Counted from the stretch's first letter, positions 8,804-18,452 are shown. The stretch is 64,000 nt of DNA from Methylacidimicrobium sp. B4 (GCF_017310545.1 NZ_CP066203.1:1550001-1614000); one strand, 5' to 3'. A program made the numbers and translations. The notes: generated by a model from the sequence alone, not told the origin.

Positions 8804-9628
8804 CTAGATAGCAAGTTGGATCGGCTCGATCGCAATCGCTCGCCCGGAAGGGTCATCCAGGGTGAGCAAGACTCCGTCGGCCTGAAGGCCCTTGGTAGCC
8901 AAACCAAAGCGCTGGGGAAGAAGGGTGACATACCTCTGGATCACGGGCCCGACTTCTCGCCCGATGACCGAATCGTGTGCACCGCAGAAGCCAACGTCCG
9001 TCAGGTAGGCTGTGCCTCCCGGAAGAATCTTGCCATCCGCCGTTTGCACATGCGTATGCGTGCCCACGACCGCCGACACCTGCCCGTCGAGGTATCGACC
9101 GAAAGCGATCTTTTCCGAAGTCGCCTCCGAATGGAAATCCACAAGAATGCAAGAGGTTTCCCGTCGAATCGCTTCCAAGGCGGGACGAACCGTCAGGAAC
9201 GGGTTGTCCGTTTGCGGTGTCATGAACGTACGCCCGAGCGCACATACGACGCCCAGCTTCTTCCCGTTGCCCTGGACCACGATCGAGCCGCTGCCCGGAG
9301 TGTTCGAGGGGTAGTTGAGCGGACGGAGCAGGCGGGGCTCGTCGGCCAGAAACGGGACGATTTCGCGCTGATCCCAGGCATGATCGCCCAACGTGACCAC
9401 GTCTACGCCATAGCGGAGAAGCTCGTAGGTAATCTTGGGGGTGATTCCACTGCCGCCGGCCGCGTTCTCCCCGTTGACGACGACGAAGTCGATCGTCTTC
9501 TCCTGGCGCAACCGGACGACGGCAATGCGAACCACCTCTCGTCCGGCTTCGCCGACGACATCGCCCAAAAAGAGGACCTTCACCGAGCCAGCGTCGTCTC
9601 TCGCGGACTCCGCCGACAGGGGAAGCAC
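8804..9628 (-). CDS. ymdB: TIGR00282-family metallophosphoesterase YmdB
   Basis: Dinuclear-metal phosphodiesterase; Bacillus and Deinococcus homologues act on cyclic nucleotides and affect biofilm and RNA metabolism. Seen motifs: VLFLGDVVGEAG, VVNGENAAGGSGI, TLGDHAWDQ, LVDFHSEATSEK, and VVGTHTHVQTAD. Core start candidates are the ATG at 9628 or an internal GTG giving VKVLFLGDVVG, the usual family N-terminus. The extra 15 residues (MLPLSAESARDDAGS) are not typical, so the GTG near 9583 is favoured. Confidence 0.9.
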   Translation of the reverse strand: MLPLSAESARDDAGSVKVLFLGDVVGEAGREVVRIAVVRLRQEKTIDFVVVNGENAAGGSGITPKITYELLRYGVDVVTLGDHAWDQREIVPFLADEPRLLRPLNYPSNTPGSGSIVVQGNGKKLGVVCALGRTFMTPQTDNPFLTVRPALEAIRRETSCILVDFHSEATSEKIAFGRYLDGQVSAVVGTHTHVQTADGKILPGGTAYLTDVGFCGAHDSVIGREVGPVIQRYVTLLPQRFGLATKGLQADGVLLTLDDPSGRAIAIEPIQLAI

Positions 9629-9664
9629 GAGAAGAGCGACTGTTCTCCAACATGCGAGAAACGG

Positions 9665-9985
9665 CTAGCGCCGATCCCGCTTACGGAAGCCTCCGGAGCC
9701 GGAGCCAGAGCCAGAGCCGGAGGGCGCGAAACGTTCCTCCTTCGGTTTCGCCTCGTTGACGACGAGACTCCTCCCTTCGACTTTCGTGCCGTGCAGCTTG
9801 TCGATCGCTGCCTTGGCTTCGTCCGGGGTTTCCATCGTAACGAAGGCAAAGCCACGGGACTGGCCGGTCATACGGTCGATGATCAAATTTACCTCGGTGA
9901 CTTTCCCGTACTGGCTAAAGAGCGCGCGCACGTCTTCCTCTCGGTGAGAGAAAGGGAGGTTCCCGACATACAATCTTCTATTCAT
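9665..9985 (-). CDS. RRM-domain RNA-binding protein
   Basis: Small single-RRM protein of the bacterial Rbp type. The start MNRRLYVGNLPF is preferred over the upstream Met (10009) because the RRM begins there. RNP2 is LYVGNLPF and RNP1 is RGFAFVTM; the tail is flexible (repeated SG, then GGFRKRDRR). Such proteins bind RNA and are often cold- or stress-related. Confidence 0.92.
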   Translation of the reverse strand: MNRRLYVGNLPFSHREEDVRALFSQYGKVTEVNLIIDRMTGQSRGFAFVTMETPDEAKAAIDKLHGTKVEGRSLVVNEAKPKEERFAPSGSGSGSGSGGFRKRDRR

Positions 9986-10199
9986 GCAATCTTTCCTCAG
10001 TACAAACACATCCGATCTGCCGGGTCTCCCCGATCGCAGTGGCCATCGGAAGGAGCACGTTCAGCCCTTGCTGTCCGGCCCTCTTTCGCAGACCTCGGTC
10101 ACAATCCCACATCGCGGAAAAGAGTCAAGCGGAAAGCGGCGGACCCAGCTGCGATCCATGACTGGCTTTGCCGTACCGAGGGCCGATGGGCCGGTGCAA

Positions 10200-11264
10200 T
10201 CAAACCTCGTCGTAGAGGCGTCCCGGATTGAGAATTCTTTTCGGGTCGAACGAGGCTTTGAGCCTCCTGTGAAGAGAGAGCAGAGCCGGCTCGAGGGGCT
10301 GCAGGCAGGATCGACCCGCATCGAGCAGAGTGGCATGCCCGCCCCTGGATCGGGCCCACTCCCAGACGGCGGCGGGCTCGAGCGCCCCTCTCCACCAGCG
10401 CTGCGCTCCACTCCAATCGAGGAAGAGGGAGCCTCTGCCTGGCGCAGGAGGGAGGGTCGCCGGAGGGACGGAAAGCCGCCAGAGCGGGCCCGGCCGGGCG
10501 AAAAAAGAATGGGTGCGCTCGCGGACCGACTCCCAAAAGAGCTCTGGATCGACCATGCGATCCCCTCCGATCCGCTGCGCCGCAGCCTGCACTCCCGCTT
10601 TCGAGCCGCACAGGCGCACGAAGAGCCGTTCCCCGTCGTGGCAGGCTGCGCTGATGGGGAAGGGCTCTGCTGCCAGCCGGCAGAGCCGCCGGACCGCCGT
10701 CTCGGGCGCCTCTTCCCATGCGAGCGTTTCCGAGGCGGGCGGCCTCGGGCTCACCTTGAGGCTGATCTCCAGCAAGACCCCGAGAGTTCCTTGCGCTCCC
10801 GTCACGAAGCGTGACACATCGTATCCGGCCACGTTCTTGATGACCTCCCCCCCGAAGCGGAGAATCTCTCCCTTCCCGTTGAGCAGGCGGACGCCGAGCA
10901 CAAAGTCCCGAGCGGCTCCGGTGAAGGGGCGCGCGGGTCCGGAAAGGCCGCAGGCGATCGTGCCGCCCAGCGTCGCGGACGCTCCAAAGGAGGGCGGCTC
11001 GAAGGGGAGCCACTGGCCCTGCGCGGCGAGCAGGCCATGGATCTGGTCCAAGGGTGTGCCGGCGCGGGCGGTCAAGACGAGCTCGGTTGGCTCGTAGCGG
11101 AGGATGCCGCGATGCTCTCCCAGAGGAAGGCGTCGGCCCGTGACGGAGCGGCCCAGGAAGCTCTTGGTCTCACCACCAACGAGGGCGAGCGGAGTTCCCA
11201 AATCATGGGCTCGCCTGACCTCGTCCGCCAAGACGTCCGTAAGATCCTGGTCCTGGTGGCTCAC
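10200..11264 (-). CDS. glcE: glycolate oxidase FAD-binding subunit GlcE
   Basis: 354-residue FAD-binding (PCMH-type) protein. Seen: PLALVGGETKSFLGR, FGASATLGGTIACGLSGPARPFTGAARDFVLGVRLLNGKGEILRFGGEVIKNVAGYDVSRFVTGAQGTLGVL (FAD-binding core) and a C-terminal FDPKRILNPGR. With GlcD and GlcF it oxidises glycolate to glyoxylate, passing electrons to the membrane quinone pool. It is the last gene of glcF-glcD-glcE, 55 nt after glcD. Confidence 0.9.
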   Translation of the reverse strand: MSHQDQDLTDVLADEVRRAHDLGTPLALVGGETKSFLGRSVTGRRLPLGEHRGILRYEPTELVLTARAGTPLDQIHGLLAAQGQWLPFEPPSFGASATLGGTIACGLSGPARPFTGAARDFVLGVRLLNGKGEILRFGGEVIKNVAGYDVSRFVTGAQGTLGVLLEISLKVSPRPPASETLAWEEAPETAVRRLCRLAAEPFPISAACHDGERLFVRLCGSKAGVQAAAQRIGGDRMVDPELFWESVRERTHSFFARPGPLWRLSVPPATLPPAPGRGSLFLDWSGAQRWWRGALEPAAVWEWARSRGGHATLLDAGRSCLQPLEPALLSLHRRLKASFDPKRILNPGRLYDEV

Positions 11265-11319
11265 GCGCTTCTCCTGCCGTGCGATCGGTCGACGGCTCTG
11301 GTGGATCGCTGCTTCGACA

Positions 11320-12930
11320 TCAGTACCGTTCGATCTCGGGGAAGGGTAGCCCGCCGCGGTGGAGGTGCATCGCGCCCAGCTCGGCGCAACGATGGAGCAG
11401 CGGAACCGCCTTGCCCGGGTTGAGGATGCCGTCTGGATCGAACGCCTCCTTGATGCGGTGAAATTGCCTCAGCTCCGGGGCGCGAAACTGGAGGCACATG
11501 GACTCAAGCTTTTCGACTCCGACGCCATGTTCCCCGGTGATGGCCCCACCCAGCTCCACGCAGAGCTCCAGGATCCGGCCGCCGAGGCGCTCGGCTCGCT
11601 GAAGCTCCTGCGGTCGGCTCGCGTCGTAGAGGATCAGCGGGTGCAAGTTGCCGTCCCCCGCGTGGAAGACGTTGGCAACCGGCAGACGGAATTCCTCCGA
11701 AAGCCGGGCGATGCGGAGCAGCGCTTCCGGAAGGCTCCGCCGGGGGATGGTGCCGTCCATGCAATAGTAATCGGGGGCCATCCGGCCGGCAGCGGGAAAG
11801 GCCGACTTTCTCCCCTTCCAGAGCAACTGCCTTTCCTCTTCGGAGGAGGAGAGGCGCAAAAAGCAAGCGCCGCTCTCCCGTAACCGCTTTTCGGCAAGCT
11901 CGATCTGCTCGTCGACCTCCTCGGGTCCCCCGTCGAACTCGCAGAGCAGGAGCGCGGCCGCCTCCACCGGATAGCCGGCATGGACGTAGGCCTCGGCTGC
12001 TCGAATGGCCAAGTTGTCCATCATTTCCAGGCCTGCTGGCGCGAAGCCCTCCCCAATCAGCTTTCCCACCGCTAGGGAGGCTGATTCGACGGAAGGGAAC
12101 CCCGCGACGATCAGACGGGCGAAGGGAGGATTTGGCAGGAGCCGAACCGTCGCCTCCACAACCACCCCCAGTAGTCCTTCGGACCCGATGAAGAGGGCGA
12201 GAAGATCGAAGCCGGCCGCGTCGAACGCTTCCGCCCCAAGGACGAGGAGCTCTCCCTCGGCGGTGAGGATCTTCACCGAAAGGACGTTGTGAACGGTCAG
12301 CCCATACTTGAGGCAGTGGAGCCCGCCCGCATTCTCGGCAATGTTGCCCCCGATGGTACAGGCGACTTCTGACGAAGGGTCCGGAGCGTAGAAGAGGCCG
12401 AAGGGCGATGCGGCTTGCGAGATCGCGCGATTGGTCACCCCGGGTTCGACCCGAGCCGTCCGGTTGAGCGGATCGACAGCAAGGATCTTGCGAAATCGCG
12501 TCATGCTCAGGACCAGCCCTGACCGATTCGGGAGAGTGCCTCCCGACAAGCCGGTGCCCGCCCCGCGGGGAATCACCGGAACGCGAAGCGCACGGCAGAC
12601 GCGGAGGAGCTCTTGGACCTGAGCGACCGACTCCGGGATCGCGACCGCCAAGGGGAGCTGGCGGTAGGCGGTCAAACCATCGCATTCGTACGGTCGCAGC
12701 TCCTCGGGGTCGGAAAGCAAGGGGCAGTCGGGCACGGCACCGCGCAATCGGCGCAAGATCTCCTGAGGGGAGCAGGAAGGGCCTTCCGTTCCCGGCGTCC
12801 CGTACGGGCGATCCGCTTGCTCCCCCCGCTCAGCGCGGAGGCGGCGGAATGAGCCAAGAGACAGAGGAGTCACAAGTGACGATTGCCTGGAAAGGGAGGC
12901 TTTGACAACTCTTCCTATGCCCTGGGGCAC
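11320..12930 (-). CDS. glcD: glycolate oxidase catalytic subunit GlcD
   Basis: FAD-linked oxidase. FAD domain: PVIPRGAGTGLSGGTLP, EPGVTNRAIS, DPSSEVACTIGGNIAENAGGLHCLKYG, IGSEGLLGVVVEATVRLLP. C-terminal oxidase signature: NVFHAGDGNLHPLILYD and GAITGEHGVGVEKL, then FDPDGILNPGK. The annotated GTG start at 12930 overlaps the glcF stop by 16 nt. The first ~50 residues are not conserved in the family, so an internal start close to PQEILRRLRGAV is possible. It belongs to phosphoglycolate/glycolate salvage, which fits a Calvin-cycle organism. Confidence 0.93.
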   Translation of the reverse strand: MPQGIGRVVKASLSRQSSLVTPLSLGSFRRLRAERGEQADRPYGTPGTEGPSCSPQEILRRLRGAVPDCPLLSDPEELRPYECDGLTAYRQLPLAVAIPESVAQVQELLRVCRALRVPVIPRGAGTGLSGGTLPNRSGLVLSMTRFRKILAVDPLNRTARVEPGVTNRAISQAASPFGLFYAPDPSSEVACTIGGNIAENAGGLHCLKYGLTVHNVLSVKILTAEGELLVLGAEAFDAAGFDLLALFIGSEGLLGVVVEATVRLLPNPPFARLIVAGFPSVESASLAVGKLIGEGFAPAGLEMMDNLAIRAAEAYVHAGYPVEAAALLLCEFDGGPEEVDEQIELAEKRLRESGACFLRLSSSEEERQLLWKGRKSAFPAAGRMAPDYYCMDGTIPRRSLPEALLRIARLSEEFRLPVANVFHAGDGNLHPLILYDASRPQELQRAERLGGRILELCVELGGAITGEHGVGVEKLESMCLQFRAPELRQFHRIKEAFDPDGILNPGKAVPLLHRCAELGAMHLHRGGLPFPEIERY

Positions 12931-14195
12931 GCCTTGCGTTCATGCCCATTGGCCTCCCCTCGGGTGCAAGCACCGGGAGAAGCGCGGGCTTGCTCCTGGC
13001 ATTCATCGATCAGCTCGATCCAGTGACGGACCCGGAGCTGGCTCCCGCCCGCAAGATGGAGTTGGCAGCCGATATTGGCCGTGAGAATCTCCGCGGGTGC
13101 CCCCGCTTCCAAGGCGGATAGTTTCTGTGCCCGAATCTGGTGGGAGAGCTTCGGCTGCAGGAGCGCATACGCCCCGGCGGCCCCGCAGCAGGCAGGGGAG
13201 TCGCTCTGCGGAGCCAGGGGGATTCCTAGGTTGCGAAGCAGCGCGTTGAGCAAGCCCGGTTGCTGCGTGCATGGGCAGTGGACCGCAACCGCCCGCTCGG
13301 GCGGGATGATTGGATGGCTTAGTCCCTCGGAAAGGAGCAGATCGGCGGGGTCCTTTACCGCGTCCGCGATCCGGCGGGCACGGTCGGCGTAAGCCGGATC
13401 GCTCGCGAGAAGGTCGGGATACTCGTGGACCATGAGGGCACAGGCGCTTGCGGGAATGAGGAGCGCTTCGGCCCCCGCGTGCAGCTCCGACCACCAGAGA
13501 TCGATGTTTCGCCGGATTTGGCGAAGAGCCGCTTCCTCGGAGCCGAGGTGGTGGAAGAGGGCGCCGCAGCAGCCGGATCCGGGGGAGAGGATGGGCTCAA
13601 TCCGCAGCCGGTCACAGACGCGGGCGAGAGAGAGATGGGTGGCGGGAGAGAGAACCGATTGGGCGCAGCCAGGAAGGAGCAGCATGCGGCGGGGGTGAGA
13701 CCGGAGAGGGTGGGGAGGTGCGGCCGGAGGAGGAGGTGGGGCCGGAAGCTTGACCGCAAGGGAAGCCGGAAGGAGCGGCCGGAGCCGCCGGGCGATGGCG
13801 ACGGCGCGGGAGAGCCGGGCGGGATGGGGGACCACGGCCCGGATCAGCCACCGAAGCAAGCGGTCCCTCAGGCTCCGAGCAGCCTGGGCTGTCAGCAGCT
13901 CCCGGGTCGTTGCAACGAGCCGTCCATATTCGACCCCGGAAGGGCAGGCCCGCTCACAGGCCCGGCAGAGGAGGCAGCGATCGAGGTGCTCCCGGGCAAT
14001 GGCTCCCCCCCGGCCTTCCAGCACCTCCTTGATCAGGTAGATCCGGCCTCGAGGGCTATCGAGCTCATCCCCTAGCAGCTGGTAGGTCGGGCAGGCCGGC
14101 AGGCAGAAGCCACAATGGACACAGGCACGGATCAGCCGCTCCCCTTCCCGGGCCGCAGGCTCGCCTTGCAGGGAATGGGAGAGGCGAACTTCCAT
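12915..14195 (-). CDS. glcF: glycolate oxidase iron-sulfur subunit GlcF
   Basis: 426 residues. Two 4Fe-4S binding motifs occur near the N-terminus, CVHCGFCLPACP and CLLCRACERACP. Two CCG-type domains follow (GSGCCGALFHHLG and DSPACCGAAGAYAL) with HCPCTQQPG between. A proline-rich linker (LPAPPPPPAAPPHP) separates the ferredoxin and CCG parts. It relays electrons from GlcD/E to the respiratory chain. First gene of the glcFDE operon. Confidence 0.93.
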   Translation of the reverse strand: MEVRLSHSLQGEPAAREGERLIRACVHCGFCLPACPTYQLLGDELDSPRGRIYLIKEVLEGRGGAIAREHLDRCLLCRACERACPSGVEYGRLVATTRELLTAQAARSLRDRLLRWLIRAVVPHPARLSRAVAIARRLRPLLPASLAVKLPAPPPPPAAPPHPLRSHPRRMLLLPGCAQSVLSPATHLSLARVCDRLRIEPILSPGSGCCGALFHHLGSEEAALRQIRRNIDLWWSELHAGAEALLIPASACALMVHEYPDLLASDPAYADRARRIADAVKDPADLLLSEGLSHPIIPPERAVAVHCPCTQQPGLLNALLRNLGIPLAPQSDSPACCGAAGAYALLQPKLSHQIRAQKLSALEAGAPAEILTANIGCQLHLAGGSQLRVRHWIELIDECQEQARASPGACTRGEANGHERKACPRA

Positions 14196-14327
14196 GGAGC
14201 GCTATGCGGAGGAAGCTACCCGCTTCGGGTTCTTCTTGCAAAACGATTGTAGTGATTGCGTTCCCCAATGAAAGGGAGCGCACGGGTTGGTACCGCAATC
14301 GACTTACAATGGCTGGGCAAGAGAGGC

Positions 14328-15932
14328 TCACATCCGAGGACCTGCGTCCGCGAGGTCGGCGGGAACATCGGTGCCGAAGCGTGCGAAGTTCTCCCGGAAG
14401 AGAGCGGCGAGCTTGCGGGCTTGGCCGCGATAACGCTCCGGATCGTTCCAGGTTGTCGCGGGAAAGAGCATTGCCGTGTCGACATTCGGGCAGGCGCGGG
14501 GGATCCGGAGGCCGAAAAAGGGCTCTTCGACGCAGTCGGCCTTGGCAAGGGAGCCGTCGCAAATGGCGTGGACGATGGCGCGTGTCGTGGAGAGGGGGAT
14601 TCGCCGGCCTTCTCCATAGGGCCCCGCCGTCCAGCCGGTGTTCACGAGCCAGACATGAGCGCCGTGCTCCTCGAGCTTTTTCTTCAGTAGCTCCGCGTAA
14701 ACCTTGGGAGGATGGACGAGGAAGGGGGCGCCGAAGCAGGTGCTGAAGGTAGCCTCCGGGCTCCGAACGCCAACCTCGGTCCCCGCCACCTTGGCGGTAT
14801 AGCCCGATAAGAAGTGGTAGAGGGCCTGATCCCGGGTGAGCCGGGAAACGGGTGGCAAGATGCCGAAGGCGTCGCAGGCGAGAAAGACGACCTGTTTTGG
14901 ATGCCCTCCCATCCCGTCCTCGACCGCATGCGGCAGGTAGTGTACGGGGTAGGCCGAGCGCGTGTTTTCCGTCAGCGAGGCATCGTCGAAGTCCACGCGG
15001 CGACTGTCGACATCGAGCGAGACGTTTTCCAAGAGGGTGCCGAACCGCTGGCTCGCGGCGAAAATCTCGGGCTCGCCATGGGCGGAGAGGCGAATCACCT
15101 TGGCATAGCAACCCCCTTCGAAGTTGAAGATCCCGGTGTCGGTCCAGCCGTGCTCGTCGTCGCCGATCAGCGTCCGATGCGGGTCGGCGGAAAGGGTGGT
15201 CTTACCGGTGCCGGAAAGCCCGAAAAAAATGGCCGTCTCCTTGGGAGACGCGCCGAAGTTGGCCGAGCAGTGCATCGAGAGGATCCCCTGCGGAGGGAAA
15301 AGATAGTTGAGGATCGTGAAGACCGATTTTTTGATCTCTCCGGCGTAGGCGGTCCCGCCAATCAGCACCAAGCCCTGGCCGAGATGGATCGTAATGAATG
15401 CTTCGGACCGGATCCCATCGACCGCGGGGTCGGCGCGGAAATCGGGTGCGTGCAGGATCGTAAAGGCGGGGTTGGCGTGGGGCAGCTTCGACCGGTCTTT
15501 CTCTCGCACGAAGAGAGTTCGAGCAAATAGGGAGTGGACGGCCCGCTCCGTGATGATCCGCAGGGGGATGCGATGACGCGGGTCGGCGCCGCCGTAGCAG
15601 TCCTGGATGAACAGGTCCTTGCCCTGAAGGTAGGCGAGGAGCCGTCTCCGCAGGAGCTCGAAAGCCTCTGGGGAGAGCGGCTGATTCACGGCTCCCCACC
15701 AGATCTTGTCCCGGGAAGCAGGCTCCTGAACGAGGAACTTGTCCTTGGGGAGCCGGCCGGTGTGCTCTCCCGTCCGGAAGACAAAGGGGCCAAGATGGCT
15801 CACCATTCCCTCGTAACGGCGGATGGCGGCCTCGTAGAGGGCTGGCGTTGTCAGATTCCAATAGACTTCGCGAACGTTCCGGATGCCGAGAGATTCCAGA
15901 CCAGCGGTATAGGCCACGTACCCTCCGTTCAT
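14328..15932 (-). CDS. pckA: phosphoenolpyruvate carboxykinase (ATP)
   Basis: 534-residue ATP-dependent PEPCK (oxaloacetate + ATP to PEP + CO2 + ADP). Seen: RTGEHTGRLPKDKF, GTAYAGEIKKSVFTILNYLFP, the kinase-1a loop FFGLSGTGKTTLSAD, kinase-2 LIGDDEHGW and the adenine-side TENTRSAYPVHYL. The start MNGGYVAYTAG (15932) is chosen because the longer frame upstream is not conserved and overlaps the fba terminus. It lies 62 nt downstream of fba on the same strand, so both are likely co-transcribed for gluconeogenic or C1-derived carbon flow. Confidence 0.95.
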   Translation of the reverse strand: MNGGYVAYTAGLESLGIRNVREVYWNLTTPALYEAAIRRYEGMVSHLGPFVFRTGEHTGRLPKDKFLVQEPASRDKIWWGAVNQPLSPEAFELLRRRLLAYLQGKDLFIQDCYGGADPRHRIPLRIITERAVHSLFARTLFVREKDRSKLPHANPAFTILHAPDFRADPAVDGIRSEAFITIHLGQGLVLIGGTAYAGEIKKSVFTILNYLFPPQGILSMHCSANFGASPKETAIFFGLSGTGKTTLSADPHRTLIGDDEHGWTDTGIFNFEGGCYAKVIRLSAHGEPEIFAASQRFGTLLENVSLDVDSRRVDFDDASLTENTRSAYPVHYLPHAVEDGMGGHPKQVVFLACDAFGILPPVSRLTRDQALYHFLSGYTAKVAGTEVGVRSPEATFSTCFGAPFLVHPPKVYAELLKKKLEEHGAHVWLVNTGWTAGPYGEGRRIPLSTTRAIVHAICDGSLAKADCVEEPFFGLRIPRACPNVDTAMLFPATTWNDPERYRGQARKLAALFRENFARFGTDVPADLADAGPRM

Positions 15933-15994
15933 GTGCGCCGGGCGCCGCTTCTCTGGCGGAGCCTCTTGGCTCGGCCAAGAGCCGAGCCTGGAGC

Positions 15995-16960
15995 CTAGGC
16001 ACCTCGCTGAGCGAGGATCGCCTTGCGCACCGACTCGAGCTGCTTGGCGCAACCCAGCTTTTCGCTCTTGTGTGCGATGAAATTCGCATACTCGGCCATG
16101 TAGGTCCGGCCCGCTCCGCGGAAGTCGAAGTCCTCTGGATGATCGCGCAAATACTCGCGGTGGACGCGCGTCCATACCAGGCGTCCGTCGGTGTCAATGT
16201 TGATCTTGGTGACTCCCAGCCTTGCCGCAGGGAGGTATTCGTTGTCGTCCACGCCACAGGCGCTCGGATCGAGCTTCCCGCCCGCCGCATTGATCCGACT
16301 CACTTCCTCCTGAGGAACGCTCGAGCTTCCGTGCATCACGAGCGGAAAACCGGGCAGGCGCTTGGAGATCGCTTCCAGCACGTCGAAATGGATCGACTGT
16401 CTCCCCTTGAACTTGTAGGCCCCGTGGCTCGTTCCGATCGCGCAGGCGAGGGAATCGCAGCCCGTCCGCTCGACGAACGCCTTTGCCTCTTCTGGGTCGG
16501 TGAGGCAGGCGTGACCCTCTTCAACCTTGATATCCTCTTCGACCCCGCCGAGCATTCCGAGCTCAGCCTCTACGCTCACCCCCTTGGCATGGGCCCGCTC
16601 GACCACGCGACGGGTAACGGCGACGTTCTCCTCGAACGGGTGGTGCGAGGCATCGATCATGACCGAGCTGTAGAAGCCCGAATCGATGCAGTCATAGCAG
16701 GTCTCCTCATCACCATGGTCGAGGTGAACGGCGAAGATGCTTTCCGGATAGATGCTTTCGGAGGCCCGGATGATCGCTTCGAGCATTCGCTTGTCCGCGT
16801 ACTTCCTTGCTCCTCTCGAGATTTGGATGATGAAGGGAGCCTGTGCCTGCGCGCATCCCCGGAAGAGGCCGAGGGACTGCTCCATGTTGTTGATATTGTA
16901 CGCGCCGATCGCATATTTTCCATAGGCGCAACGAAACAGTTCCGCTGTCGTGACAATCAT
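15995..16960 (-). CDS. fba: class II fructose-bisphosphate aldolase
   Basis: Zn-dependent aldolase of 321 residues; also able to make sedoheptulose-bisphosphate in Calvin-cycle bacteria. Metal ligands are visible in VHLDHGDEETCYDCI and IGTSHGAYKFKG plus PLVMHGSSSVP. Other family motifs are ASHHPFEENVAVTRRVVE, VSVEAELGMLGGVEED and ITKINIDTD-like VTKINIDTDGRL. The ATG at 16960 has an AGGAGG eight bases upstream, which fixes the start; the longer frame is spurious. Downstream is pckA. Confidence 0.95.
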   Translation of the reverse strand: MIVTTAELFRCAYGKYAIGAYNINNMEQSLGLFRGCAQAQAPFIIQISRGARKYADKRMLEAIIRASESIYPESIFAVHLDHGDEETCYDCIDSGFYSSVMIDASHHPFEENVAVTRRVVERAHAKGVSVEAELGMLGGVEEDIKVEEGHACLTDPEEAKAFVERTGCDSLACAIGTSHGAYKFKGRQSIHFDVLEAISKRLPGFPLVMHGSSSVPQEEVSRINAAGGKLDPSACGVDDNEYLPAARLGVTKINIDTDGRLVWTRVHREYLRDHPEDFDFRGAGRTYMAEYANFIAHKSEKLGCAKQLESVRKAILAQRGA

Positions 16961-17104
16961 GGCATCTGCCTCCTTTCCCTTGGCTTGCCGGAGCCCATCC
17001 GGCGATCTCTGCTCATGTAGGGTAAGCGCCAGAGTACGTTTCCCTCCATTCCTGAGCAAGCGTGAAGTAGGGGGATCGGCGCAGGCGAGGAGCGGGCAGG
17101 GCGT

Positions 17105-17899
17105 GTGAGCAAGTTCCGCGATCGGGCCCTCGTCCTGGCGGGTCACGGTTCGATGTTCTCTTCCGAATCGGCTCTCCCGGTCTATCGGCATGCCGCGTCC
17201 TTGCGAAGGTCGGAGACATTCGCCGCAGTCTATGAGTGCTTCTGGAAGGAGGAACCTTCCTATCGCACCGCGTTGTACGGAGTGGAAGAGGAGTGCATCT
17301 ATCTCGTTCCCGATTTCCTCAGTCATGGCTATTTCACCCGGGAGATCCTTCCGCGGGAGTTCGAGCTGCTCGGGCCCCTCACCCGACGGGGCTCACGCGA
17401 GATCCGCTATTGCGAGCCGCCGGGGCGCCATCCGCGCATGGCGGAGGCGATCGTGGAGCAGGCGCTGGGGGCGCTGCGGGAAGTCGACTGCCGCGACGTC
17501 ACTCTGCTCCTGGTCGGACATGGAACCGACCGAAACGAGAATTCCGCAGAGACCGCATGGGAGCAAGCCGAGCGCATTCGCGCCTCCGGCCGATTTGCCG
17601 GATGCAGCGTGGCATTCCTGGAGCAGGAACCGTGTGTCTCCCGATGGCGCGAGCTGATGAGCACGCGGGATCTCGCCGTCGTTCCGTTCTTTCTCTCCGA
17701 AGGGAAGCACTCGTATACCGACATTCCTCGGCTGATGGGCTGGACCCGGCATCCGCGGGATCCGGAGTTCTGCCACCCACAAGCGACCGAGGGAGGACGA
17801 CGAGTCTACTATGCCGGAGCGGCGGGAATGGCTTCCATCGTGGATCAGGTCATCCTGGCACAGGTACTCGCATTCGATGAAGCTCACGGACTGGCTTGA
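17105..17899 (+). CDS. CbiX/sirohydrochlorin chelatase-like protein
   Basis: 264 residues with two CbiX-like halves: RALVLAGHGSMFSS near the N-terminus and LLLVGHGTDRNENS in the middle (predicted metal-site His in each GHG). CbiX enzymes insert Co2+, Ni2+ or Fe2+ into sirohydrochlorin; the substrate and metal here are unknown. The start is GTG. Its 3' end overlaps the next gene by 23 nt. In some bacteria the two are a single CbiX-DR2241 polypeptide, which suggests they act together. Confidence 0.8.
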   Translation: MSKFRDRALVLAGHGSMFSSESALPVYRHAASLRRSETFAAVYECFWKEEPSYRTALYGVEEECIYLVPDFLSHGYFTREILPREFELLGPLTRRGSREIRYCEPPGRHPRMAEAIVEQALGALREVDCRDVTLLLVGHGTDRNENSAETAWEQAERIRASGRFAGCSVAFLEQEPCVSRWRELMSTRDLAVVPFFLSEGKHSYTDIPRLMGWTRHPRDPEFCHPQATEGGRRVYYAGAAGMASIVDQVILAQVLAFDEAHGLA

Positions 17900-18452
17900 A
17901 GCTCGGCTTGCGCGGACCCGCTCTCCCTGGATCCTGGGGGAAATTCGGATCTCTCCCGGCTATCTTCTGACACATCGAGAGGACCTTCCGGAAGATGCTC
18001 GGCTGGAGCTCGTATCGAGTGACCAAGCCTTTCTGGATCTGGTCCGCTTCGATGCTTCCGGCCATTTTCGGCCGCTGCGAGGAGCTCCCGGATTGTGCAA
18101 GGGGTGGCGGCGCGGACCGCTTTCGGCCACTCGGCTCATTGCCGACCTCCAGCTTCTCTATCCGGGAGCGGTAGCACTGCTCGCCGCCTGGGAGGAAGGG
18201 AGGCTCGCGCCGACGCCTTTTGCGGAGACGGCCGGTCGCCAGACCGGCCTCTACCAGGGCACACGGCGGCTCTCCTCCGAAGACCTCCCCCCCTTGGTCG
18301 GCGAGATCTGCACGCAGGGCTGCCTGCGCCGACCTCTTTGGCATGCTCCAGAGCTCGGGTCGAATACGGCAGGCACGCTCTCTCTCCTCTGCCCCGAGGC
18401 GTGCCCATTTTTCCTCCACAAGGCTCGCTCACGAGTTAAAGGACCGGCTTGA
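17877..18452 (+). CDS. DR2241-like protein, likely Fe-S partner of the CbiX-like chelatase
   Basis: 191 residues from MKLTDWLEARLART. The C-terminal part carries CTQGC, then LLCPEACPFFLHKAR, giving a Cys set that could bind an iron-sulfur cluster. The fold resembles the domain described next to CbiX in Deinococcus DR2241; I assign it on this pattern and on the overlapping gene order. It overlaps argA convergently by 17 nt. Confidence 0.65.
   Translation: MKLTDWLEARLARTRSPWILGEIRISPGYLLTHREDLPEDARLELVSSDQAFLDLVRFDASGHFRPLRGAPGLCKGWRRGPLSATRLIADLQLLYPGAVALLAAWEEGRLAPTPFAETAGRQTGLYQGTRRLSSEDLPPLVGEICTQGCLRRPLWHAPELGSNTAGTLSLLCPEACPFFLHKARSRVKGPA

Noticed and set aside
8816-10231. 471-codon plus frame across ymdB, the RRM gene and glcE
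   Set aside because: It spans three well-supported minus-strand genes and has no motif of its own.
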